From NCBI GenBank assembly GCA_009760855.2, contig WPIO01000006.1, positions 3,150,501-3,214,500 of the forward strand: DNA of 64,000 bases. Reading direction: 5' to 3'. The position numbers and the translations under genes are program-made. Numbering within the stretch: position 1 is the first letter of the stretch; the number at the start of each line of letters is the position of its first letter. Source of the stretch: Cristatella mucedo (taxonomy: Eukaryota; Bryozoa; Phylactolaemata; Cristatellidae). Shown here in pieces: positions 36,151 to 48,800 of this stretch. The notes under the pieces are model-generated. The model had not been told where the DNA came from. It did not search any database and saw only the letters and a program-made list of their open reading frames with translations.

Positions 36151-39100
36151 TCTCTAGGAGACTGCCTGAATCCCGTAATTAAGCAGCTTTGCAGGTACAG
36201 TCAAACATGCACAAGAACGCTACTCAAAAAATCTGCGGAGCATTGTTTGTGTGAAGACGCGATCTCGTAGAAAGGACGGATGACTGAATGTCGGAGCACT
36301 CGCGGGGAACAGACGAACTCCATTGTAGGAGGCAACACAAAATTAGACACGTCTTGGTTACCGAATTCGCTTGGAAAGCGCACTTATTTCTGGGTTTACA
36401 CTCGGCTCATTTCCATTTGCTTTAATATGGCGGGAAGTTCACGGATTGTTTGGTTTGTTTTAGCCTCACAGGTTCGTGTGGGTTGGGTGGGTTCATGCAA
36501 TTATTAAAGAAAATGAACGCCCTGCATAGCCATGCAACGCGATTATAAAAACACTTATTTTTGTGCATCGTTTTACTCTCAAAAGGTAAAGTAAAACGCT
36601 ATAGTTATATTTTTCATGGTCTAACGAGGTTTTAAATTTGTTTGGGTACATAGCAGTCTGTTGGTGTACCTGAAGCTGCATTTAGAAAGTCCAAAATTTT
36701 ACGATATCTGAGTTGCAAAATCATCAAGGAAATTTGGCTAAGATTGTCAACGAATACTTAAACATCACAGAAATTGGAAAGAGTTGATCATTTAAACGAA
36801 CAATCATGCGTGTGTAAATCTTCGAAGGGAAGACAATTTCATGATCTAACCTATAGGACGGCAGAGCTTAAACGTAATGATTGAGAAGCTAAAAGCTTGG
36901 TGCATATAAAGTTTGACTCACTTGGAGCTCTGTCGACCGGAATAAGGGAATAAAAGAAAAAAGGAGTAAAGGAACGAAATAGAATAAAAGGATAAAACTA
37001 ATCCTCGGACAAGCGACGCCTTGAACTTTGCAGCCGAGGCATTCGCTGTAGCGGGCTTGTGCATGCTTGTACTGTGCACCTATCCGTGCGTGCCCACGAA
37101 TGAGTGCGAACGTCAGCAAAACCGTCATGCAGCGGCCTGTGTGTAGATGGTGCTGTATTCGCTGGGGGGCCTTGTAACTATTTCACCACCGTCTTTGTAA
37201 CTGTCGCTCGTTATCTTGAGCGAATCGTTTTGCGAGGGGTAGAGAATCACCCTGAGTAGAACTGACAGACGCGCAGGAGACGGATGGAACGGAGGGGGAC
37301 ACTCGGGGGACATTTTTTATAGACTAAGACGTGAACATACTAAGACAAGGCTAGACGGATGGGGGCGAAGCAAACGGGAATGGGACGGGTGGAGAGGGCG
37401 GATGAGACGGAACGATGGCGAATGAGACGGGCTGGCCCGTGGAGATGAGGATGGAAACGCGGACGCCTCTGCAAACTGCCGAAGTCGGCTGAGCATCTGG
37501 TTCAGCTGTCACCAAAACCTCCCTCTGGGCCGGCCGGTCGAAATGCTTCGGACGACCAGCAGCTTACAGATGAGGCACTTTAGTAGAAATAGCAGCTCGG
37601 TCGCTGCTCACTGGTAGGGTGCTCGAATTTCACGACCCAGAATGTGGCTGAATGAGTCGTGCAGCATGCAATTCTTTGTTGCCCATTTCAAGCGGGTTTC
37701 GGCCGCTAAAGCTCTTCTGCCGCTATGTAAATGAGGCTGTTGGATCAGCGCTGGATCCTTTACTTTGCTTTACCTGTGGCCCCGGCACACGCGAGCCTAT
37801 CCGTGCATTACTGGGCTGCTGTACTCGCCAATTTTTAACCACTTGAGTCTAGTGAAAGGTAGGCTAACGCGACTGCAGTCTAACGCTAGAATAGCTAGTA
37901 AAGGCGATAAGAACAAGCTGTGATTTACCGATTTGTATAGCTATTCATACTTTTCGCAAAGCTAGTCTCTTGAAATGCTAATCGAAAGCTCGCAATTCAA
38001 ATAGGAACGCGTGGCCAGTGGATTGAAGAAAAAGAGAACAGAAAACGGCAAACTGCTTGAGTTTAGTATTGATGTCGTTCTTAGTATTAAGAGTTCTTAA
38101 AAATACAGAGCCCGAAGGTGGTCGTCTACTGTGGGACCTGACTTGAAAGAACCTAGCGAACCAGACCAGAATTTAGTCTTGCTACATTCATGTGGCGCTA
38201 CCTAACCTACTATCAACCCTAACACCCACAATAAACCCACAAATAAAGCTGTTTTTATACCGGTGGCAACTGATAAATTTATGGATTTATATGCCGGTAT
38301 CTTCCCAATCTCGAAAGCATTCTTGAGGTTTATTAAAACGCATGTCACTACCGCGTACTTGCTTTTTCAGGAATTAGAAAAATTAATGTCAGTCGGGAAT
38401 CCGCTGGGTAAGCTTTGTAAATGCAAAGATTAAACGTTGTCCACTTGAGGACTGGAGCCTCGTAAACTTTGAAAACCAGACTGCTAATCGAACCTGGCAC
38501 CTTTTAGTTACCGATTTCGTGAATTAGTCTCTCACCTACCGACTCATACCTTTTAATTAGACTCATGGCAACGCCACCTTTAGAGTTAGGTAATTTAAAA
38601 AAAATATATCGGAACTTGTAGGCCCAGGCGAAAACCCTGAATTGTTGAGGCCGGACCCCGAAAGCATGTTTCTGGTTTAATGTCGACGCCCTCCTTGGCA
38701 CTAACACGACTATAGTGCATCCTTTCGTACTCTTTAGAGATAAGGCGAACCAGCTCTAGTTGCTTCGTTCAGCGACACTTGCAAGCGCTGCTGCAGACGA
38801 GCGGGAAGCGCTCTTATTAATGCTTCGCATTTATAGTTGCCCGTGCAATTATTTCGCGGTCACGTGCGAGCTCACTGTGCAGTCGCCTTGCATCTCGCTG
38901 TGCGAGCGCTAGATCTCTATATATCGGGTGCACTACATATCCGTGCCTATACAAACATGCCGAACCACAAAAGTACCATTCTTAGATGTGCAAAAGTATA
39001 AAAGGGCAAAAGTGCATAATAAGACACCCAGTGTCTCCGTCTGGTTGGCCCGTGGCATAGTAACTTGCACTCGCTCGTGCAAAGGTCAGCAGGAAACCAG

Positions 39101-39199
39101 CACAAGAACAAAAAAGACTAGTTCGCCAGAGCACAGGAAAATCTGAGTGGTATGCATGCTTCTTTAGCTGAGCCTTCTTAATTGACGCAAGGTCGCTGC
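36151..39199. other. Intergenic sequence
   Basis: Apart from the SINE at 37.6 kb, only short unrecognised readings. The first few hundred bases may extend the LINE family B fossil. Confidence 0.45.
37607..37762 (+). mobile_element. tRNA-derived SINE, degenerate
   Basis: GCTCACTGGTAGGGTGCTCG head, decayed B-box region, and the tail GCTCTTCTGCCGCTATGTAA to GGCTGTTGGATCAGC. Confidence 0.65.
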
Positions 39200-39850
39200 A
39201 GATGGTTACAGAAGCGAGAAGTGAATTCGAGACACTCGGTGCATATGAAGTGTGATGACCCGATCACAAGATAATTTAAATATAGTGAGAGAAGCAGGGA
39301 GATGACAGGTGTAGTGAGACACTGGAGGAGCAAACACGTCATGGATGTAGGCTGGTGCAAGCGATTGAAGCCACAGATAGGCCAGAGAGAGGATCTTGAG
39401 GCTGATTCGACGCTCGACAGGGAGCAGGTGAAGCTCAGAAGGAAGTGACGTGATGTGGCAGCTACGCCAACGATGACAGGTAGGGTGAACTGCCGCATTT
39501 TGCACTAGTTGTAGACGCTCAAGGCCGTAGGCTGGAAGTCTCAAAAAAGGGAATTCGATTAATCTTAATGTTATACAAGCGAGAACTGTTTTTGCTGCGA
39601 TACTCTCGTCAAAATTTTTCACTACAACGAGACGATGCAGAGAGTGCGATTGAGCTGATGAACAACGAGGTTCTCGTCGCTATAGGAAAGTAAGTAATTG
39701 AGAGACAGACGGCCAAGGCAATCGCTGCTAAGTCAAACTCAGCTGCAAGGATCGGTCGATGCGCTGCGATTCTCAATGAGCCACGGCGTGTACTAGCAGA
39801 GCCGCCTGACGAGTCGGTCGACTCAATCCGCCTCGGCAACTTGCTCACGA
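39200..39850 (-). mobile_element. Diverged LINE family A relative
   Basis: The minus strand reads RLQLVQNAAVHPTCHRWRSC, then LHLLPVERRISLKILSLAYL and SLAPAYIHDVF, the post-RT region in a more diverged form. No 3' UTR of the common subfamily is recognisable. Confidence 0.75.
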
Positions 39851-40262
39851 GCTCCTCGCGTCAGCGCGCATGCGGGACGTCGAGCATGCTGCCATGGCGC
39901 TCGATAGGGCCAGCAGAGCGCTGGCTGCGACGACCAGCCCCGACAGCCAGAAGGCGTCCTCGGCGACGTGAACGCACGCTTCGCTCGTTGGCGTCTTTAA
40001 TTTGTAGGGCAGTGACTCAAGTGCGCGTCAGGGAAACTAGCTCACAGACGCTCTTCAGCAGGGCCACACTTGACTACGTGCCTGCTCAACTGTTCCTTTG
40101 TGTGTAAATCGTACTCTTAGCTTTCCTTTGTCACGTAAGGTGTCACATTTCCCCTCATTTTAAGGTGCCTCCTGTACCTTGTAAAAAGTATAGCAGTGCA
40201 CGTGTCCATACTCGTAAATACTTCTCAGAGCTACCGATGCAAAGGCGGCAGTATTGGCTCTC

Positions 40263-40304
40263 TCTCTATATATATATTCTCTCTCTGTATATATATATAT
40301 ATAT
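40263..40304 (+). repeat. (CT)/(TA) mixed microsatellite
   Basis: CTCTCTATATATATAT then CTCTCTCTGTATATATATAT. Confidence 0.9.
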
Positions 40305-40568
40305 TGGCTCCTATTCAATAAAAGCATAAGCTTGTCGAGCCTCGCCACCGGATCTTCGCCCAGAGGCAAGGCGTAGCATTGTTCTTACCATTGCATGAGG
40401 GCGTGGGTTTTGTTCCTGCGGCATTGCATTCGTTTGTGGCCCGCTGCAAGCGCCGCTCAGAGCGGGGCTGAAACCGCCAAGGCTCTCTGCTACTGCTCAA
40501 AGTAGGCTGGTAATCAAACCAGCCGAGCTTTTCTGCCCATTGAACGCCACTTGCGAAGGGGACACTTT

Positions 40569-40574
40569 TTTATT
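40569..40574 (-). terminator. Candidate polyadenylation signal of the aminopeptidase gene
   Basis: AATAAA on the minus strand about 357 bases past the stop codon at 40931. Inferred from the hexamer only. Confidence 0.35.
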
Positions 40575-40930
40575 ATAGCAGGAAGCGAGCGTGGTTTCGC
40601 AACAACGCCGAGCGGCCGGCTAAAGATGTAATTCACGGCAGCATGAGTCATATACTGCAATCAGTCCTGCCACACTCTATAACATTGCATCCGTCGCACC
40701 GGTCAACCGACTGACGAAGGTGCACAGGAATTTGATATTCAGTCGATACTGCTTCGTTACCCAGTGCGCATTATAAATCAGATGAGGTAAAGTTTTCCTA
40801 ATACCATCCACAGCTTCCGGAGTCTCTGACGTTGACGCCCTGATGAACTACAGAGGCTAAATACATCCGATGAGCCTCAAGTTGACATGAACACTGTCAT
40901 GCACACCGTACGACAAATTCATCAAGGCCA

Positions 40931-41155
40931 TTAGGCTAAACAGCGAGCCGAATTAAACTCAATGCAAATCATTGACATAATAATGGAAAACCCGAGAGTG
41001 CTCATAGACAAAGTGAAGAATTGTGAACTTGCAGAGCTCTCTAATGGTGATGTACGACTCTTGAGCCAATTGTAGGCAGCAGTATTACCGTTATCAAGGA
41101 GAAACTTTCCTACTTCTTGTTCGCATTTCTTGTGATACCGTTCAAGCCAGTTTTT
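40931..41155 (-). CDS. Xaa-Pro aminopeptidase terminal exon k with hydrophobic tail
   Basis: 74 codons plus TAA, starting phase 0 after acceptor TGCTTTTATAG. It begins [19 protein letters not shown], the family C-terminal helix (WLN-x-YH-x-x-C), then [17 protein letters not shown], a hydrophobic segment [20 protein letters not shown] and a polar end EFNSARCLA. The tail resembles a GPI-attachment signal, with small residues before it as possible attachment site, or a single C-terminal membrane anchor. Confidence 0.92.
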   Translation of the reverse strand, partial: KNWLERYHKKCEQEVGKFLLDNGNTAAYNWLKSRTSPLESSASSQFFTLSMSTLGFSIIMSMICIEFNSARCLA

Positions 41156-44100
41156 CTATAAAAGCAATACAACCGTATTTATATTAGAGTCCAGTAATTC
41201 GAAGCGTTTGGTACATTTTTTCCAAAGGCTACAGATTTTTTACTACTCGGTTTGAGACGCTGAGAGGCTCTCCGAGTGCAGACTAGGCTTGCGTACAGGC
41301 ATTCCGTGTATTCATAATCGTGCGACTCGCTACTCCCCGTGCATTAATTCAACTCTATATTACAGAACACGTGAAAAGAGAGCTTTTCAAGCGAAGAGCG
41401 GCCGACTTACCTGATTTGTATTTAGAAGTTCCATCTTGATGAGTTTTGGTTCAAATGGAACCAGAGCTATTGGCTCAAACGTTAGGTAGTCGCCGCCGAA
41501 CTTGTGCTACATAATATCAGTTCCGAGTTATCAATGGGCTTCTTCGCTACGTGCACTTCACTTAAAACTGACACAATGTGGTACTTTCATTACTATTTCT
41601 AACCATGCTTTGCTCGAAGCGCAAACATAATTATGGTGACTCATTGGTGAAAAAATGACAGCAGCTAGTGACGCAAGAATTCTCAAAATGAAAAGAATCG
41701 TTACAGCGACCCCGTGTATTTCTGCTTAACCAAAAGTCACAGAAATGTAAGCAACATCTTAGCTCACTTTAACTGCAAGCATCCATTCGCAGGCGAAATT
41801 TATCGTGACGAGAACTACATACTTTGCTCCCTAGAAGATGTATTTGTTAAAAGAATTGAACACCAGAGGCCTGTCTAGGAAGGAAAGTATGAGCATGCAC
41901 TCGCAATAACTTGTTCGGTGCTTTTAAATTTTATTTAATTATTTTCTGCTGCACTGCGCCAGTTCTATTCTGTGTTTGAATTTCAACGCGGTTGTTTGAA
42001 AGGGTATCTCTGTCCCGAAATTCTTTAGAAATCGTTTCTATCAGACCTTTTTGCCATTAACTAATGACGGCAGTCATTATAGCATGCGTTTAATGAGAAG
42101 CGCTCAAAAAGAAAACATCAGAAAGTTGTACTTTTGCTCACAGTCATTCCCTTAATCTCTAATGGGATGAAAGTGCCACCAGTTATTCCTGGATCTTTCG
42201 GCTAGTCGTACGCAAGGCATACTGAAACTTAATTCTAAACATATAACATTTCAAAACCAAGTTACAACTCATTTAGAAAAAGACGACTTCAGCCCTCACT
42301 TTAAACAACTGTTTTATCACCGATTTTTAAATAATCTATTGCTTCCGGGAGTGCTCGAGAAAGTCAATCTTTGAATGATAATGAACGAGTGACTGTCGAT
42401 GAATACATTTAATTGAGATTTCAACAGTGTCATTATGTTCAAACCCTAGCTTTTAGCACTGATCACTATAATTGATTGATCCGGGCGTAACCCATACAAA
42501 TCTAACATGGTCATAAATTCATTGCAAGAAGACGAGCCCTCGAACATCAGCGCTCGTTTATTGCATCCATTTTAGAAAGTCAATGCATTTTTGAGCTTTG
42601 CAGCTCGGCCACGTGAATGAGAATTTTCCACCAACGAACAAATGAGTGCACACTTTGTGCGACGGATGGAGCGTGGTCAAGGCAGTCCTATACGAGTGTG
42701 CTTTTCAGCAGAGAAGTTATTTGAGATATTTTTGCAGGCTTACTTACGGTGCTCAAAATGGCCAGCTGATAACCGCTAGTCAAAAACTACGCCAACAAGC
42801 CATCGCCGTTCGGCTTAACGGACACGGACTAGCTGCCTAAGCAAATCTTATAGAAGGCAAGAGGATTTCGAGTATAAGTGCCGATATAGATAGATAGAAT
42901 AAGTACAGGTATAAGTATGCAAAAATGACAGTAATAAACTGCTCCTTACCATCGTATTTGCTTTCGTAGCGAGTATCGTGGTCTCAAGTCTGATTCCAAA
43001 CTTTCCATCTTCGTAGTAGCCAGGTTCTAAGAACAGTTAAATTTAAGATGCAGTGTCTGAGCAGGATTTCACTAAAGAAGACGCGCAGCGTCTTAATTTG
43101 AGGTGCATATCCTGCCCTGGGGGCAGTTTGGATGATTTCACTTAAAGATAATCAAGATGCTGCATAAATTACTTTGCTTACATGCAAGTTTCAGAGGTCT
43201 CAAAAAGAAAACTTTGGTTAATAAGCCACTAGCATTACTGGCAGTACCAATGGAGCAGAGCATGGTCTAGATAAGATGGATTATTTAAAATGATTAGGAC
43301 ATCGGCAGGTACTGAAATTAGTTCTAAAATTAGCTTGCTATATTCTTTCAAGCATGCTTTCCTGGTTTCGCAGACGCACAAGACATACGCCAGCTTTATT
43401 GTCAATTAATATCGTTAGAAACTCGGTACGTGCATCGGATCCTTAAGTAACCGTTGACTTTAAAGTTTCAATGAGCCCATTTACTTATGCAAAGATAGCT
43501 GGAATGCGAGATAAACATGTACATGTTACAAGAAAACGTGAAAGCGAGATATTCACAGTCGTAGCAGAGCAGAGAAGGAAATATGCAATTTTATAATTGC
43601 ACAATTATCTTAAATGCCTCGGGTGACCTTGTATGCTAGGTGACATTGGTTCTCGACCATTTCACATATTTTATTTCAAGCCTGAGAGAAACCAAAGCGA
43701 TTTACCGTCTGAGAAGAACATGCCCGCATAAATGGGGCTTTCTTTAGGTCGGTATCCCATTGCTATGCGTCCTGGTCCTGAAATAAAAAAGAATGCGAAG
43801 GGTCTGACATCTCGTCATCTAAAAGGTTTGTGGTCGCGAACACTTTCGAACAAATATGGAGGCAAAAGGCGCATCATGAGACATTATTTGATAAAAGACA
43901 AGTTTAAATAAATTCCGAAAAGCTAGTAAAAACAAGCAACTACGTTGTATCCGCAAGTTTTACTAAAAGTGATAATGTTCTACTGATCGTCCAGATTCTA
44001 TTTCGCCAAGTTCAAAACTCGAGACTTCAATTCCTACGTGAGCAGAGTGACTAGATTTTTGCTTTTTGCATTTTCATTGCCTAAATTTAAATTCTGATTT

Positions 44101-45785
44101 TTTAATAAATGTTTTATTCAGATTTAAGATATGACATGGGTATTTCTTGCTTGGCTGTGGCTACCTTTTTTCAAGGTAGCCAGATGAGAAACGGGCTAAA
44201 ACAGGGCAATTTTCACATGCCAATGCATTCGCTCACAACCAACACTGCGTCTGTTTACCAGTCTGCTTAAAAGACAATCGTTATTATTTGCCGATCATTT
44301 TTCTGACTAAGAATGTTAGAAATGAACCCCCGTAGGCAGGCATATTCCATGCCCCCACTGCAGCACTTAATCCCAAAATTCTTCACAGCAATAAATATAA
44401 ATCTAATCTCAGCTAAATCCTTCACAGCATTCACAGCAGAATACTTGGGTTGTTCCTTGGTTGATACGGTACTCGGAAAGGCGATCGTGTTCCACTTTCA
44501 GATACATAATAGATAAGAAATTCTATATAACGCCCTAAGGGTACAAGATCTTTTTCTAATCACTTTAAATATGTTGGAAAGGAAGGTGAATTGATTAGTA
44601 ATAAAATGTGGAGTCATCACGCATAAATACATAAGGATAATTTAAACGGGTAGGGACATGCTGAGATCCTGTAGGATTTTTAGCTTCTTAAAAATACTAT
44701 TATTGAGTTTTTTGCAAAGCACTTCGAGAGGACCGAATCCCTATCCAGTTGCTTTAAAACTCGCTGCAGGAGAAGCAAATACTATGAGTTAATTAAAAGC
44801 AAGATTTAGGATGCTTAGACGAGCATACAAAAGCACACAGGAATACAGTCGGTTAGTAGGACATCTGGTTATTAGCACGACCTGAATCAAATGCAGGTCG
44901 TGTATGCAAAGAAGGCAGGTAGGAGAGAAAGACGAGTGCACGAGGGGTAAGACTAAGCTGAACAGATGCGTTCTTAGCTGAGACTTAAATGATGCATGGC
45001 CAATGTATGCGGTTAAAGAAGCTAAAATTACGTTCCCGACTTTAGATGCTGGCAAGCTGATAACCAAAAGTGTGATCTGACGTCTCCAAGTCAGAGGATG
45101 TCGTTACTTCAGCTTAAAATCTGAAATCCAGCATTTTGGACCAAGCGAACTGAAGGCCCAGTCTTCAAAGTATGTGAGGATGATTCGAGCGATGGAAAAA
45201 TTACTCGAATCAGCAGATACTGTGGTACGGTACGAAGCATGTGAATGCACTATTTTCCGAAAGGTAGGCAACAATGAGGGAATAAGGTACCTCTACCTAA
45301 AGGTGAGTGACCAAGCTTTGAAGTCAACACGCTGCTTGCAGGATCTGTCCTCGGTGATTCCAAGACGAGGTTTTCTTTCCGGCAGAATTTGAACATGCAC
45401 CCTCCAGTCAATTCAGGCAGCCACACTTGTTGGAAAGCGACTAATAGGTACATGCAAAGTGCTGGGGCCTTCTACCAAAGTCGCAGGTGGCTAGAAGCAG
45501 GCAGTTCTGCTCGTCCTTGGGGACACGATGCTGTCTCGAGACTAATCTCATGATAAGTAAAAACGCGTCTGCCTTTTTCTGGGTTGCCCATGCAATTTCT
45601 GTTATGAATCTTGTGGAGGTCGAATTATTACAATTTATTGTTCGTGTCCGAGTTACTGGGCGAGGTAAAATGCTTTTTGACACACATGTAAGCTGAAAGA
45701 CGATAGCACCATCAAGCCACAGATCTGCCACGTGACCCAATGGATGGCAGCAAATATGACCTTGTTGTTGTGCTCGGATTGCATT

Positions 45786-45853
<68 letters not shown>

Positions 45854-48800
45854 AGAGCGAGAGAAGAAGAGAGATGATGAGAAGGACAGGGATAATAGGA
45901 GAGAGAGAGAGAGATATATTAACCGTTCAGCAACATAATAATAATAATAACAATGCACTTGATAAAGCGCCCTCAGAGAACTCAATCTCTTTCTAGGCGC
46001 TTTACGTTTGCTGCAAAGTAAAACGCAATTGAATGGTAAGTAAAATCATGCTTGAAAAACAAACAAAATGAATAATATGGTTAGGGGTGACATGCACAGG
46101 GTCAGCATGCAAATGTGGTTAGTGGCAGCATGCACAGTGTCAGCACGCATAAGCACATCAAGGAAGAATCACAGGGACCCACTAAATGCTGTCCTAAATA
46201 GGCGTGTTTTTAGGTTCCTTTTAAATGTGGTCAGGTCAGGGGATGTTCTGACGCAGGTCGGGAGGGAGTTCCAGGCTTTGGGAGCATATGAACTAAATGC
46301 ACGGTCTCCTAAGGATTTAAGGTTTGACGCGTGTCCTGCTGAGAGCGATGCAAAGACGCTGCAAACCGTGGTGTAGTGCTGTGTGGATTGCTGACCTGAG
46401 CTAGCCCTACCTGCAAGCAGTTCCACTGGGCAAGCCGTTGGAAAGCCTGGGAGAGTCTCATCCGCTGTCCGTGTGCTGCGTCGCCACCAAGGGACGATTA
46501 AAAAGTCAAGGCAATGTGGTTGGTCGTCTCTGCCACTGAGATAAAGCTATCTGATGCACATTGGTGGGTCTTGACTCCCTGAGGATATCGGCCCTCATCG
46601 TAGAAGGATATAAGCTCTCCACACTCTTTGCGGAGGTCTGACAATACCCACCCCGAGCCTCGGCCTTGGCGTGCCACTCACTCTCACGTAGAAGTAAAAC
46701 TTTGTTCAGTGCGATGCTTTGAATTGATTGCGTATAAAAAGGTTTTGTCACTCCCTTTTAGGCCCCTTCGCTCGCTTGCTCCAGCCTACTTATCAAGGCT
46801 ACTCCCTAATCAGGCTACGCATCGTACTGCTCACTCATCTGACTAAAATCGTCTAGCAGTGTCTCGAACTAAACTCCAATCCTTGGAGACCGCGAATTTT
46901 ATTCAAATGCCCCAAAGCCTGGAACACTCAGCCGACTGATATTCCTTGATGACATTTAGAAAAAGTTAAAAACGCATGTGTTTCTTACAGCCTTTGCTGG
47001 GTCCTTAATAATAATAATAATATTGCACTTGATAAAGCGCCCTCAGAAAACTTAATCTCTTTCTAGGCGCTTTACATTTGCTGCAAAGTGATACGCAATA
47101 GAATAGTAAGTAAAATCATGCATTAAATGCATGCATGCTTGAAAAACAAACAAAATGAATAACATGGTTAGGGGTTACATGCACTGGGTCAGCATGCAAA
47201 TGTGGTTAGTGGCAGCATGAACAGTGTCAGCACGCATAAGCACATCGAGGACGAATCACAAGGACCCACTAAATGCTGTCCTAAATAGGTATGTTTTTAA
47301 GTTTCTTTTAAATGTGGTCAGGTCAGGGGATGTTCTGATGCCGGTCGGGAGGGAGTTCCAGGCTGTGGGAGCATACGAGCTAAATGCACGGTCTCCAAAG
47401 GATTTAAGGTCCTTGCGACGTGTCATTTGTTTGCTTTTAAATGCTGACACTGTGAATGCTACGGCTAAGCGTATTAATATGTTTCCTTTTAAGCATATAT
47501 AAAATACCTAGACAGAGATTAGTATCTCATATGGCGCTATAAAAATGCAATATTATAATAATTAATATTATTGCATCTTCAATCTCAATGGTTCGACTTG
47601 TATCCACCAGCTAAAAAGGTTAGGTTATTCAGCAGCCTCGTATATATAGCACCAAGTGTGCCTTAACGGCTATCGCTACTGCTTGCAGTGGTCATACAGG
47701 CAATACAGGATTGCCCACTGCAGGATTCGAACCCACCATCCGGGTCGCGAAGAGGGACTACCTTAACTGGATACCAAAAGCAATCACCTTCCCGTGTGTC
47801 TCGCTTAGCGATTTTGAAGCAAAACTTACCCTCATGTATTGATAAAAACATGCCAATACCATGACCAGTGCCATGTCTGTAGTCAAGACCTAAGTTCCAC
47901 AATGGAGCCCTTGCCACAGCGTCTATCGAGGCACCTACAACCAGATGAATATACAATGATGCTTCCGCCAAATCTAGCTCCTCAGTATGATCATCTTAAG
48001 ATATTGAGAAGAAACGCATGAACGCCAACTTGTACATGCCAAATGCGAAGTAGAGATTCACAATAAAACATAATGGGCGATGAAAAACACTCATGAAACC
48101 AATTGGTGCCATTTAATTCCGAAGTAAGAGTGGGCCAGCAATACGGCATTGACACTATCTAAGGAATACCGTTCGCAGATATTCTGACAATCTTACTTAC
48201 TGTCTCTAATCAGTTGCTGAATAATTAAAGAGGCTGTAAAGTACGTACTTAGCATAACCACAAATACCTAATGTTAGAATAGGTGTGCATGAAAGGCAGT
48301 AAGAAGGATATTGCTTGTAAATCAGCTAAGCTAACTCAAAACTCGATATTTGTTAGACGAAATCTGCCTACGTAATGAGTGAAAATTTGAAACCTAATAC
48401 TGACTGTAATGATACATGCTTGGTAATAGCCCATGCATCTTTCGTCTTTAGTGTACACAACTGACTACATAAGTCGACACCTCATTATCTTACGATATAA
48501 CATGTTAGCAATATATAACCTGATAGCACAATAAAATTGAATACAGTGACGAAGAACTTATGAACCCCCGAAAACAAACTGGTCTTTCGGTAGTACCAGT
48601 CATTCTAGTGAAGCAGCGCTCGAAACTGCACGGCACGAGTTGCGGTAGCTGCAACAGTGGAAGTGCAGGAAATGGGTAAAGTGGCTCTTACGGCTGATCG
48701 CATCTCCTACTTGTCGACCACTGCCTTGGTTCATAAGTGTGGCATATTTTTCGGAGAAGACAGTAGGCAAGTGGATCAAAAACCTTGCTATCGACTGGCA

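Larger units (their letters stand above)
39851..40930. other. 3' flank of the aminopeptidase gene
   Basis: Includes the probable 3' untranslated region (about 40931 down to 40560). The rest holds a TA/CT repeat and nothing recognised. Confidence 0.45.

Noticed and set aside
47663-47971. Treating the 102-codon minus-strand reading as a stand-alone small protein.
   Set aside because: Only 47830-47934 is conserved; both ends run past canonical splice sites into intron and into a SINE.
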